DNA of 64,000 nucleotides, from the NCBI RefSeq assembly GCF_000176915.2, contig NC_014844.1, positions 2,046,001 to 2,110,000 of the forward strand, read 5' to 3'. Positions 9,173 to 17,387 of the stretch are shown one piece after another. Made by a program: the position numbers and the translations under genes. This DNA is from Pseudodesulfovibrio aespoeensis Aspo-2 (GTDB lineage: Bacteria; Desulfobacterota; Desulfovibrionia; Desulfovibrionales; Desulfovibrionaceae). The number at the start of each line of letters is the position of its first letter. Positions within the stretch are counted from its first letter, which is position 1. The notes beneath the pieces were generated by a model. The model was not told the origin of the DNA. It worked only from the letters and a program-made list of their open reading frames with translations, and made no database searches.

Positions 9173-9616
9173 ATGCAATACAGTCAGGGCACCCTTGGCC
9201 GGGTCTTCACCCTGCGTCTGGAGGACGGCGAGCGAATCCCGGACACCATAGAGACCTTTGCCCGCGAGCAGGCCATCGCCTGCGGCCTGTGCCTCATGAT
9301 CGGCGGCGCGGACAACGGCAACCTCGTGGTCGGTCCCAGGAACGGCGATTCGCCGGTCATCGACCCCATCCTCCACGCCATCGGCGCACCCCACGAGGTG
9401 GCGGCGGTGGGCACTCTCTTCCCCGGCGAGGACGGCGCGCCGACGCTGCACATGCACGCCGCCCTGGGGCGCGAAGGCAGGACCGCCACCGGCTGCATCA
9501 GGCCCGGTCTCGATGTCTGGCTGGTGGGCGAAGTGGTCATCATCGAGATTTCAGGAACCGACATGATCAGGCGCAGGGAACCCAAAAGCGGCCTTGCGCT
9601 GCTGTGCAAAAAATAA
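9173..9616 (+). CDS. PPC-domain (DUF296) DNA-binding-type protein
   Basis: The 147-residue protein matches the single-domain PPC/DUF296 family: an N-terminal RVFTLRLEDGERIPDTIETFA strand-helix, a central MIGGADNG, and the signature LHMHAALGREG-x4-GCIRPGLDVWLVGEVVI. Prokaryotic members form trimers, and plant relatives bind AT-rich DNA, but the bacterial role is poorly known. The histidines of LHMH are candidate metal ligands. ATG 9173 lies behind AGGAGA eight bases after the AddB-like stop, so it is the third gene of this operon. The frame is open upstream, but the ribosome binding site and family length support this start. Confidence 0.8.
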   Translation: MQYSQGTLGRVFTLRLEDGERIPDTIETFAREQAIACGLCLMIGGADNGNLVVGPRNGDSPVIDPILHAIGAPHEVAAVGTLFPGEDGAPTLHMHAALGREGRTATGCIRPGLDVWLVGEVVIIEISGTDMIRRREPKSGLALLCKK

Positions 9617-9626
9617 GGAACAGCCA

Positions 9627-10829
9627 ATGTATTCAGCCGACGTTGTCATATGCGGGGCCGGGATTCTCGGCCTGACCATCGGCCGCGAGCTGGTCAGGGC
9701 CGGGTATCGGGACATCATCATCTTCGACAAGGAGGACGCTCCGGGCCGCCACGCCTCGGGCCGCAACAGCGGCGTGCTCCACGCGGGCATCTACTACGAC
9801 CCCGGCACCATGAAGGCCAAGATGTGCCTTGAGGGCAACCGCCGCATGCAGGCTTACTGCGAGGAGCGCAAGCTGCCGCTCTTCAAGTCGGGCAAGGTCA
9901 TCGTGGCCCGCGAGGCGGACGAACTGGCCACCCTGGACGAACTCAAGCGGCGCGCCGAGGCCAACGGGGCCACCGTGGAGATGCTCGATCAGGCCGGGCT
10001 GGCCGAAATCGAACCCAACGCCAGGACCGTGGAACGCGCCCTGTACTCGCCCCTGACAGCCGTGGTCGATCCCAAGGCCATCCTGGCGGCCATGCGCGAC
10101 GAACTGGAGCACAGCGGCAGGGTCCGCTTCTTCTTCGACACCCGGTTCCTCGCCCCCAGGCTCGACTCGGTGCGCACCACTCAGGGCGACATAGGCTACG
10201 GGCTGTTCATCAACGCCGCCGGGGCCTACAGCGACAAGGTGGCCCATAGCTTCGGCATCGCCAAAAACCACCGTTTGCTCCCCTTCAAGGGCATCTACCG
10301 CAAGCTCAAGAAGCCCGCGGCGGACAAGATCCGCGGGAGCATCTACCCGGTGCCCAACATCAAAAACCCCTTTCTGGGCGTCCACTTCACCCGCAGCGTC
10401 CACGGCGATGTCTATGTCGGCCCCACGGCCATCCCGGCCTTCGGACGCGAGAACTACGGCGTGCTCAGCGGCATTGACAGCGAGTTCGCGGCCATTCTCC
10501 TGCGCGACCTGCGCATGTTCATGGAGAACGAGAAATTCCGGGCCGTGGCCCTGGAAGAGCCGCGCAAATACTTCTTCAAGCACTTTTTCCGCGATGCCGA
10601 GAGACTGGTCCGGCACATCGCACCGGGCGACTTCCTGTCCAGCCCCAAGGTGGGCATCAGGCCGCAGCTGGTGGACATGGAGACAAGCCAGCTGGTCATG
10701 GATTTCATGATCGAGCGGCACGGCAACACCGTGCACATCCTCAACTCCATCTCGCCCGCCTTCACCAGCTCCATGTACTTTGCCGAGCTGGTAGTCAGGG
10801 AACACATCGGGAAGGGACGGGCATCGTGA
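9627..10829 (+). CDS. lhgO: L-2-hydroxyglutarate oxidase-like FAD oxidoreductase
   Basis: The 400-residue DAO-type flavoprotein begins with a dinucleotide-binding loop DVVICGAGILGLTIGREL and the ribose-binding acid in IIIFDKED. RHASGRNSGVLHAGIYYDPG is the conserved substrate/FAD segment of the L-2-hydroxyglutarate dehydrogenase family, and NSISPAFTSSMYFAELV is its C-terminal FAD contact. Family members oxidise L-2-hydroxyglutarate to 2-oxoglutarate and pass electrons to the membrane quinone pool. ATG 9627 was chosen over an in-frame upstream start because the Rossmann strand starts directly after it and AAGGAA precedes it. It follows the PPC gene by ten bases and ends the operon. Confidence 0.82.
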   Translation: MYSADVVICGAGILGLTIGRELVRAGYRDIIIFDKEDAPGRHASGRNSGVLHAGIYYDPGTMKAKMCLEGNRRMQAYCEERKLPLFKSGKVIVAREADELATLDELKRRAEANGATVEMLDQAGLAEIEPNARTVERALYSPLTAVVDPKAILAAMRDELEHSGRVRFFFDTRFLAPRLDSVRTTQGDIGYGLFINAAGAYSDKVAHSFGIAKNHRLLPFKGIYRKLKKPAADKIRGSIYPVPNIKNPFLGVHFTRSVHGDVYVGPTAIPAFGRENYGVLSGIDSEFAAILLRDLRMFMENEKFRAVALEEPRKYFFKHFFRDAERLVRHIAPGDFLSSPKVGIRPQLVDMETSQLVMDFMIERHGNTVHILNSISPAFTSSMYFAELVVREHIGKGRAS

Positions 10830-10942
10830 GGCCCTCGGAGCGGGGCATGAGGCGCACACCGCACCGGGCCTCCTTGACTTATGGCTGAAAGATGCACATA
10901 CTTTCCTTCTATTCTCTACACGCGAGACAATGAGGTACTCCA

Positions 10943-12043
10943 ATGAAACTTCCGAATCTCAAATTCGGTGAGTTGACTGCCAAGCTGCCCATCATTCAGG
11001 GCGGCATGGGAGTCGGCATATCCCTCTCGGGCCTGGCGAGCGCCGTGGCCAACGAGGGCGGGGTGGGCGTCATCGCCTCCTCCATGATCGGCATGCGCGA
11101 CCCGCACCGGGCCAAGGATCCCGAGGGCGCGGACCGGCGCGGACTCATCGAGGAAATACGAAAAGCCAGAGCCATGATGACCGACGGTCTGCTGGGCGTG
11201 AACATCATGTGCGCCCTGACCAACTACGGCGATATGGTCCGCACCTCCATCCGCGAGCATGTGGATGTCATCATCTCCGGCGCTGGCCTGCCGCTCGACC
11301 TGCCCGGCTATCTGCGCGAAATGTCGCTGGAGCTCAAGGAAGACGTGCGCACCAAGCTGGTGCCCATCGTCTCTTCGGGCCGCGCCGCCGGCATCCTGTG
11401 CCGCAAATGGCTCAACAAGTTCGACTATCTGCCCGACGGCTTCGTTGTCGAAGGCCCCAGGGCGGGCGGCCACCTCGGCTTCAAGGCCGAGCAGTTGGAA
11501 GACCCCGACTACCAGCTCGAAAAACTCGTCTCCGAAGTCATCGAGGCGGTGACCCCCTACCGCGAGCAGCACCACAAGGACATCCCGGTCATCGCCGCAG
11601 GCGGCGTGTACACCGGCGAGGACATAGCCAAATTCCTAGAACTGGGCGCTGCGGGCGTCCAGATGGGCACCCGGTTCGTGGCCACCCACGAATGCGATGC
11701 GGACGAGCGCTTCAAGCTCGCCTACATCGAGGCTAGGCAGGAGGACGTGACCATCATCAAGAGCCCGGTCGGCATGCCGGGGCGCGCCCTGCGCAACAGC
11801 TTCCTCGACGCCGTTTCCACCGGGCTCAAGCACCCCAAGAAGTGCGTCCACAAATGCCTGCACAGCTGCGCGGAGGACAAGTCCCCCTACTGCATCGCCC
11901 AGGCCCTGGTGAACGCCTACAAGGGCAGGCTCAAGAACGGCTTCGTCTTTGCCGGGGCCAACGCCTATCTCGTGGACAAGATCGTCTCGGTCAAGGAGCT
12001 CATGAACTCCCTCAAGGACGAATTCGAGCGGTTCCGCAAGTAG
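10943..12043 (+). CDS. Nitronate monooxygenase / NPD-type FMN oxidoreductase
   Basis: The 366-residue TIM-barrel flavoprotein shows FMN-binding features of the 2-nitropropane dioxygenase family: PIIQGGMGVGISLSGLA at the N-terminus, VVEGPRAGGHLGF with the conserved His, and PVIAAGGVYTGEDIAKFLELGAAGVQMGTRF near the phosphate site. A cysteine-rich stretch near residues 295-315 (CVHKCLHSCAEDKSPYC) is a feature of a subfamily common in anaerobes and may hold a metal or cluster. The substrate is unknown; relatives oxidise alkyl nitronates or act as enoyl reductases. GAGGT lies upstream of ATG 10943, and 113 bases separate it from the preceding gene. Confidence 0.82.
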   Translation: MKLPNLKFGELTAKLPIIQGGMGVGISLSGLASAVANEGGVGVIASSMIGMRDPHRAKDPEGADRRGLIEEIRKARAMMTDGLLGVNIMCALTNYGDMVRTSIREHVDVIISGAGLPLDLPGYLREMSLELKEDVRTKLVPIVSSGRAAGILCRKWLNKFDYLPDGFVVEGPRAGGHLGFKAEQLEDPDYQLEKLVSEVIEAVTPYREQHHKDIPVIAAGGVYTGEDIAKFLELGAAGVQMGTRFVATHECDADERFKLAYIEARQEDVTIIKSPVGMPGRALRNSFLDAVSTGLKHPKKCVHKCLHSCAEDKSPYCIAQALVNAYKGRLKNGFVFAGANAYLVDKIVSVKELMNSLKDEFERFRK

Positions 12044-12061
12044 ACCACCGACAATGCAAAC

Positions 12062-12093
12062 AAAAAGACCTCCGCTAACGGAGGTCTTTTTTT
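12062..12093. terminator. Bidirectional intrinsic terminator
   Basis: The perfect stem AAAAGACCTCCG / CGGAGGTCTTTT with loop CTAA has an A-run on its left and a T-run on its right. It can therefore stop the rightward flavoprotein transcript and the leftward cyclophilin transcript. It sits between the two convergent genes. Confidence 0.88.
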
Positions 12094-12110
12094 GCGCCCC
12101 AAGGCCCGGC

Positions 12111-12617
12111 CTACTCGAAGCGGCGGGCCGTGATGATGGAGATGGGGTCCACGGGCACGTCGTCAAAGCCCTGGTAGGTCTTGGTCCGGGCCTTGCTGAT
12201 CTTGGTGGCCACGTTCATGCCGTCCACCACCTCGCCGAACACGCAGTAGCCGTAGTTCTCGTCCTCGGTGCCGGCGTGGTCCAGATCCGGGTTGTCGGCC
12301 ACGTTGATGAAGAACTGGGAGGTGCCGCTGTGCGGGTCCGCTGTCCGGGCCACGGCCACGGTGCCGGCCACGTTCTTCAGGCCGTTGGTGGCCTCGTTGG
12401 CGATTGCGTCGCGCGTGGGCTTGGCGGCCATGGAAAAGGTCAGCCCGCCCGCCTGGATCATGAATCCCTTGATGACGCGGTGGAACAGGGTGCCGTCGTA
12501 GAATTTGTCGTCCACATAGGCGAGAAAGTTCTCCACGGTCCTGGGTGCCTTGTCGGCAAACAGCTCTATCAGAATCTCCCCTTCCGGCGTTTCCAGAAGG
12601 ACCATCGGGTTTTCCAT
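12111..12617 (-). CDS. ppiB: Cyclophilin-type peptidyl-prolyl cis-trans isomerase
   Basis: The 168-residue single-domain cyclophilin has no signal peptide, so it is probably cytoplasmic (PpiB-like). Active-site landmarks are FHRVIKGFMIQAGG (catalytic Arg and the FMxQxG segment), GTVAVARTADPHSGTSQFFIN and YCVFGEVVDGMNVATKI. It speeds proline isomerisation during protein folding. It is the last gene of a leftward group and lies 23 bases downstream of the Xer recombinase gene. Confidence 0.92.
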   Translation of the reverse strand: MENPMVLLETPEGEILIELFADKAPRTVENFLAYVDDKFYDGTLFHRVIKGFMIQAGGLTFSMAAKPTRDAIANEATNGLKNVAGTVAVARTADPHSGTSQFFINVADNPDLDHAGTEDENYGYCVFGEVVDGMNVATKISKARTKTYQGFDDVPVDPISIITARRFE

Positions 12618-12640
12618 CGTCTTCTCCGTGCTGGTGTTTT

Positions 12641-13582
12641 CTATTTTTCCCCTTTGCCGTCCTCTTTGGCCCTGGGGTGCGCCTGGTCGTATACCTGCAT
12701 GAGGTGCTGCATGTCCAGATGCGTGTAGCGCTGGGTCGTGGTCAGCCGCTCGTGGCCGAGCAGCTCCTGCACGCTGCGCAGGTCTGCCCCGGCCTCCAGC
12801 ATGTGGGTGGCGAAGCTGTGCCGGAGCATGTGCGGATGCACATCCTTGGGCAGCCCGGCCAGCCCGCCGAGTTTGGCCACGATGCGGTTGGCCTGCCGCC
12901 GGTTGAGCCGCTTGCCGCTGCGCACGCTCAGGAACAGGGCCTGCTCGGCGTAGTTGTCCCCAATGAGCGCGTGGCGCTGCTCCATGTACCGCCGGATGCG
13001 CTTCACCGCCGCATCGCTCAAGGGCACGATGCGCTCCTTGGAGCCCTTGCCGGTGACGCGGATGACGTCGGAATCCACATCGTTGAGGTCCAGGCCCACG
13101 GCCTCGCTGATGCGCAGCCCGGAGCCGTAGAGCACCTCGGCCAGGGCCAGATCGCGCAGCCCTTCGGGATCGGGCTCGATCATGGCCTCCATCATGGCCA
13201 CGGCCTGATCCACGTTGAGCACCTGGGGGTGCCGCTTCTCCTGCTTGGGGTTGCGGATCGTGGCCGTGGGGTCCGTGGTGATCATCCGATGGCGCAGCAG
13301 GTAGCGGAAATAGGCGCGCAGACTGGAGAGCTTGCGGCCCATGGTCGCCTTGCCCAGGCGTAGCCGGTGCATCTCGGCCAAAAAGGAGCGCACATGGTCG
13401 CGGGTGACGCGCTCCGGGTGCTCCAGCGACCGCTTGGACCGCTTCAGAAAGCCGTCGAACTGCTCAAGATCGGTCCCGTAGGAGCGGATGGTGGCCTCGG
13501 AGTAGCCCTTTTCCACCGCGAGATGGGCCAGGAAGCCGCGCAGCATCTCGCCGCCCTTATATCTGGCGTCGGTCGAGGACAT
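12641..13582 (-). CDS. xerC: Xer-type tyrosine recombinase
   Basis: The protein has 313 residues from ATG 13582; a shorter start at ATG 13546 behind AAGGGCGGCGAG is also possible. It has the SAM-like N-terminal domain (FLAHLAVEKGYSEATIRSYGTDL) and the full catalytic set of the C-terminal domain: Arg in SGLRISEA, Lys in TGKGSKERIVPL, HMLRHSFATH (His-x2-Arg), His in LLGHERL, and nucleophile Tyr in TTQRYTHLD. The size and lack of extra domains fit the housekeeping XerC/XerD enzymes that resolve chromosome dimers at dif. I cannot tell XerC from XerD with certainty. The longer form overlaps the end of the upstream GGDEF gene by 26 bases. Confidence 0.85.
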   Translation of the reverse strand: MSSTDARYKGGEMLRGFLAHLAVEKGYSEATIRSYGTDLEQFDGFLKRSKRSLEHPERVTRDHVRSFLAEMHRLRLGKATMGRKLSSLRAYFRYLLRHRMITTDPTATIRNPKQEKRHPQVLNVDQAVAMMEAMIEPDPEGLRDLALAEVLYGSGLRISEAVGLDLNDVDSDVIRVTGKGSKERIVPLSDAAVKRIRRYMEQRHALIGDNYAEQALFLSVRSGKRLNRRQANRIVAKLGGLAGLPKDVHPHMLRHSFATHMLEAGADLRSVQELLGHERLTTTQRYTHLDMQHLMQVYDQAHPRAKEDGKGEK

Positions 13583-14519
13583 AGCTGCTCTTCGGGTTTT
13601 CCTTGGCCTTTTTCTTGAGGCCCATGGCGATGGACGAGACCTCGCCGTAGTGCCTGAGCCTCCCCTCGGTATTGATGACCACGGCAATGGACACGGCCAT
13701 GAGCGGGAAGACCTTGGTCTTGCCCTCGCGGTCCACAGAGGTGATGTTGCCCCGCTTGCGGTCGTCTGGGTCGTAAAAATGGGGGACAATGTCGTCAAAC
13801 GCCTTGATGATCCGCTGGCAGGCGTCCTCAACCCTGTCGGGCGGCAGGATGAAGACAAAGTCGTCTCCGCCCACGTGACCGACAAAACTCATGATGCCCA
13901 GGTAGCTGCGGATGGTGTTGACGATGAGCCGGGCCGTCATCATCAGCACCTCGTCACCGCGTGAGAACCCGTACTTGTCGTTGTAGGACTTGAAATAGTC
14001 GAGATCGCAATAGGCCAGGGCGAAATCCTCCCCGGCGTCGATGAGCTGCTGGATGCGCTGGATGATGGAGGTGTTGCCGGGCAGCTTGGAGAGCGGATTG
14101 GCGTCCAGGGCGCGCATGGCCCGGCACAGGGTCAGGTTGATGCGGTCGCGCACCTCGGAGGGGTTGAACGGCCTGACCAGGAAGTCGTCCACCTCGATGA
14201 CGTTCCAGTTCCACGGCGTCTCCACGTCTACCGGGTCCACGCACATGACCACGGGCAGCTGGCGGTAGACATTTTCGCTCTTGACCAGGTTGGCCACCTC
14301 CCTGGCCGGAATGTCGGCCAGCCGGTTGTCCACGACAAGCAGGTCCGGCGGATCGTTGAACAGGTGCTCGATGGCTCCGCCGCCCCGCTCGAAGACGGTA
14401 AATTCCAGCACCTCCGGCGACCACAGGGAGCGGAGCATGGCCGCCAGCGACGCGTCGGGCGAGAGCAGGAACGCGGTCTGCTTGCGCTGGAACAGAGAGT
14501 GTTCGAGGGTCTGATTCAT
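13557..14519 (-). CDS. Receiver-like domain plus atypical GGDEF domain protein
   Basis: The 320-residue protein starts at ATG 14519. The N-terminal half (about residues 15-135) resembles a response-regulator receiver, with the aspartate-containing strand PDLLVVDNRLAD and the later VIEVDDFLVRPFNPSEVRDRI. The C-terminal half is a GGDEF domain: FALAYCDLDYFKSYNDKYGFSRGDEVL precedes the signature, which reads GGDDF instead of GGDEF/GGEEF. No RxxD inhibitory site is visible before it. It could be a diguanylate cyclase with altered metal binding or a c-di-GMP/GTP sensor. It lies upstream of and overlaps xerC; the HDOD gene is 75 bases upstream. Confidence 0.78.
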   Translation of the reverse strand: MNQTLEHSLFQRKQTAFLLSPDASLAAMLRSLWSPEVLEFTVFERGGGAIEHLFNDPPDLLVVDNRLADIPAREVANLVKSENVYRQLPVVMCVDPVDVETPWNWNVIEVDDFLVRPFNPSEVRDRINLTLCRAMRALDANPLSKLPGNTSIIQRIQQLIDAGEDFALAYCDLDYFKSYNDKYGFSRGDEVLMMTARLIVNTIRSYLGIMSFVGHVGGDDFVFILPPDRVEDACQRIIKAFDDIVPHFYDPDDRKRGNITSVDREGKTKVFPLMAVSIAVVINTEGRLRHYGEVSSIAMGLKKKAKENPKSSYVLDRRQI

Positions 14520-14594
14520 GGGGGCAAACCTAGCACCGGTCACCCGTCCCGTCAAAGGAAGACACCCGATTGCGCCCTCCTGCCAGGGCCACGG

Positions 14595-15431
14595 CTAGAA
14601 GGTCACGTCCGAAACCTCAAGGAACTGGTCGGCCATCTCGTCCATGACCTTGTCGAGATCGGACATGCGGAACTTCAGCTCCATCAGGGCCTCGGGGCGC
14701 AGATAGGCAGTCTGGTCGTCGCCGGAGTTGCCGAACTCGAACAGGCGCACCAGGAAATCGCCCAGGTGGACCACGCAGGCCATGGGCTTGTAGAACTCGG
14801 CCAGATGGGGCGAGTGGTGCCGGGCCATGGCCTCGCGGATGTTGGGCGGCAGCCCCCAGTGGCGGGCCAGCCAGGCGTTGATGCGGTCGTGGCCAAAGCC
14901 CATGACGTCCTTTTCGGCCTGGAAATAGGTCATGTCCTTGTCGCGCACGGTCTTGAGAATGGCCGAGTGCAGGTCGGGCAGCTGGACAGCCGTGACCACC
15001 TTGCCCAGATCGTGCAGCAGCCCGGCCACGGCGTATTCCTCCGGATCCTCGAATCCGGCCCGGCGGGCGATGATGTTGCAGGCCGTGGCGCAGCCCAGGC
15101 TGTGCTCCCACAGCCCCTTCATGTTCAGGACCATCATGTCGAAGACCGAGGTGGAGATGATGATGCCCCGGATGACGTTGAAGCCGAGCAGGACCAAGGC
15201 GTGCTGGATGGAGCTGATGCGGCCCGGAAAGCCGTAGATGGGCGAGTTGACCATCTTGAGGACCTTGGCCGAAAGAACCTGATCGCGCGAGATGACCTTG
15301 GCGATGGCTTCGCTCGACGCGTCCGGGTCCTCCACGAGCCGGGTCACCTCCTCCAGGACATCGGGCAGGGTCGGCAGGTCCGCCACCTGAAGGATCCTGC
15401 CCTTGACGCTGGTTTTCAGATCCTGGTCCAT
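14595..15431 (-). CDS. HDOD domain protein
   Basis: The 278-residue protein starts at ATG 15431, one base after the stop of the upstream gene. Residues about 17-215 form an HDOD domain (LPTLPDVLEEVTRLVEDPDAS..., VLKMVNSPIYGF, ISSIQHALVLLGFNVIRGIII). It keeps an intact His-Asp pair in GLLHDLGKVV, which many HDOD proteins lack. HDOD proteins act in signalling, often beside c-di-GMP or chemotaxis genes. The next gene downstream is the GGDEF protein, and the coupled upstream gene looks like an HD-GYP N-terminal domain, so this cluster is probably a signalling module. Confidence 0.82.
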   Translation of the reverse strand: MDQDLKTSVKGRILQVADLPTLPDVLEEVTRLVEDPDASSEAIAKVISRDQVLSAKVLKMVNSPIYGFPGRISSIQHALVLLGFNVIRGIIISTSVFDMMVLNMKGLWEHSLGCATACNIIARRAGFEDPEEYAVAGLLHDLGKVVTAVQLPDLHSAILKTVRDKDMTYFQAEKDVMGFGHDRINAWLARHWGLPPNIREAMARHHSPHLAEFYKPMACVVHLGDFLVRLFEFGNSGDDQTAYLRPEALMELKFRMSDLDKVMDEMADQFLEVSDVTF

Positions 15432-15432
15432 A

Positions 15433-15831
15433 CTATGCCTCGTCTCCGTTCTCCCCGTTGCCGTCCTGCCCCGCTTCGAGCTCCATCTCCTGCACGGCCT
15501 TGGCCTTGGCCTCCTGGGCCGCGGCCTTGATCCGAAAATACTGGGCCATGCGGTCCCTGACCCGGACCATCCACTTGTCCTGCCCGTAACGGCGGAACAG
15601 GACATCGAGCCGCTCCATGCGCTCGGCGTACTTGGTGCCGGAACCGGCCCCGCCCATGTCCACCGGATGCCCCTGCACGGTGATGCGGTCGATCTTCATG
15701 TTGGTCAGGCGCACAATGAGGCTGTCCGTCAGCTCCATGCCCTCGGCCATGATGATCATGCCGCCGTCCTTGAGCACGGGACGGGCCAGCTTCATGCCCG
15801 GACGGGCGAGGTCTATGGGGATCTTCTGCAT
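15433..15831 (-). CDS. Small protein resembling the N-terminal domain of HD-GYP proteins
   Basis: This is a 132-residue protein. Its first 50 residues (IDLARPGMKLARPVLKDGGMIIMAEGMELTDSLIVRLTNMKI) resemble the small beta-rich domain found before the HD domain of HD-GYP c-di-GMP phosphodiesterases. The rest is charged and probably helical, with an Ala/Lys/Glu-rich tail. No catalytic domain is attached. The TAG stop is one base from the ATG of the HDOD gene, so the two are translated together. I infer that the pair forms a split signalling unit. Confidence 0.6.
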   Translation of the reverse strand: MQKIPIDLARPGMKLARPVLKDGGMIIMAEGMELTDSLIVRLTNMKIDRITVQGHPVDMGGAGSGTKYAERMERLDVLFRRYGQDKWMVRVRDRMAQYFRIKAAAQEAKAKAVQEMELEAGQDGNGENGDEA

Positions 15832-15978
15832 GGGATACCGACCCTGTTATGCGTCTTGTCCCGTTTTCACGGCTGGCCCACTGTACACGGCCCGACACGC
15901 GGGCTCAAGCCCGGAGCGGGTTAAGTCTTCTACGGACAGAAACGCGAGCCCCGACGGGAAAAGTGACGGCAAAGAGGC

Positions 15979-17298
15979 TCACGCCCCGCCCGATGCCCCA
16001 CCCTGCGCCTCTCTGGCCATGTACCACATGCCGGGCAGCTGATGGACTGCGCCGCCCACCTCAAGCATGAGCAGCACGCGGCTCACCCGCGACGACTCCC
16101 AGCCCAGGGTCCGGCCCAGGGTATCGATATGCACCCGGTCTGTCCCGTCGAGCACGGCCAGGAGCTGACGCTCCTCGTCGTTCAGCGTCATCTCAGACCG
16201 TCTGGCCGCGCCTGGGCGCTTTCTTGTCCGGCTCTCTCCGGCGTCCGCCCCGCCCGTGGCCTCTGATTCATGCGTGGTCTCCGGTGTCTTGTTGGCCGGT
16301 CGCTTGCTGCGCTTCTTCTCGGCCCGGCTCGCCCTGGCCTTGCCCCCGGGCTCCACGGCGTCCACCCTGTTGTCCGCCTCGGCCACTGGTTCGGGATCGG
16401 GAATATGGGCCAGCTCCCTGGCAAAATCGTAACGCAGGATCTCGACAATGTCCTCCGCGCTCTCGACCAGGGCCGCGCCCTGCTTGATGAGCCGGTGGCA
16501 GCCGGTGAAGGTGGGCTGGCCGAGCGGGCCGGGCAGGGCAAAGACCTCGCGCCCTTGCTCCCCGGCCAGCCGGGCCGTGATCAGGCTGCCGCTGTTGTGC
16601 GCGGCCTCGGCCACGAGCACGCCCAGCGACAGCGCGCTGATGATCCGGTTCCTGAACGGAAAATTCCCAGCCCGTGGCGTGACGCCCGGCCCGAACTCCG
16701 TGACCACCAGCCCCCTGGTTTCCAGGGCGCGCCTGACATCGTGGTTGTCATGGGGGTAATCCACGTCGAGCCCGCAGCCGAGCACCGCGATGGAGCCGCC
16801 GATGCCGGACAGGCCGCCCAGGTGCGCCTGACGGTCGATGCCCATGGCCAACCCGGATATGACGGTGATGCCGATGCGGGAGAGCTGGGAGCTGATGCGC
16901 CCTGCGGCGTCGAGGCCCAGGGCCGTGCATTCGCGCGCGCCCACCACGGCCACGCCCGGATTCTTGAGCAGGGTCAGGTCGCCGCTGGCGTAGAGCAGAC
17001 ACGGCGGGTCTTCGATCTCCCGAAGCGCATCGGGAAAACGGACATCGAACCAGGTGATGACCGTCATGCCCGCACGGATTGCGGCGCGGTACTCCTCCTC
17101 GGCCTTGTCGCGCCAGACCTCGGCCTTACAGGCCCGGGCCATGGACCGGGGAGCGACATCGGCAGGCCAGGATGCGGCCTCGCGCACCGCCTCGAAGGCA
17201 GACCCGTAATGTGAAAGCAGCGGCTTCCAGACCTTGGGACCAAGGCGCGGGGTGTGCCTCAGGGCAAGGCAGGCGAAGAACTCTTTTTGCAGATCCAT
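15979..17298 (-). CDS. dprA: DNA-processing protein DprA
   Basis: The protein has 439 residues from ATG 17298; the frame extends upstream to a TTG at 17391, but homology begins at MDLQKEFFACLALRHTPRLG. The Rossmann-like DprA core has VAVVGARECTALG, ISGLAMGIDRQAH, SIAVLGCGLDVDYP, FPFRNRIISALSLGVLVAEA and GSLITARLAGEQGREVFALPG. A C-terminal winged-helix domain (LNDEERQLLAVLDGTDRVHIDTLG) is joined by a Lys/Arg/Ala-rich, low-complexity linker of about 70 residues, longer than usual. DprA binds single-stranded DNA and loads RecA during natural transformation; it is also present in species not known to be competent. Confidence 0.9.
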   Translation of the reverse strand: MDLQKEFFACLALRHTPRLGPKVWKPLLSHYGSAFEAVREAASWPADVAPRSMARACKAEVWRDKAEEEYRAAIRAGMTVITWFDVRFPDALREIEDPPCLLYASGDLTLLKNPGVAVVGARECTALGLDAAGRISSQLSRIGITVISGLAMGIDRQAHLGGLSGIGGSIAVLGCGLDVDYPHDNHDVRRALETRGLVVTEFGPGVTPRAGNFPFRNRIISALSLGVLVAEAAHNSGSLITARLAGEQGREVFALPGPLGQPTFTGCHRLIKQGAALVESAEDIVEILRYDFARELAHIPDPEPVAEADNRVDAVEPGGKARASRAEKKRSKRPANKTPETTHESEATGGADAGESRTRKRPGAARRSEMTLNDEERQLLAVLDGTDRVHIDTLGRTLGWESSRVSRVLLMLEVGGAVHQLPGMWYMAREAQGGASGGA

Positions 17299-17387
17299 GG
17301 GGCCACGCACCGCTTGGTGAAACAACAAGGCCGGAACCGCATGACAATGCTGAATCCCGGCCAGATGAGATGAAAAATAATCCGGGG

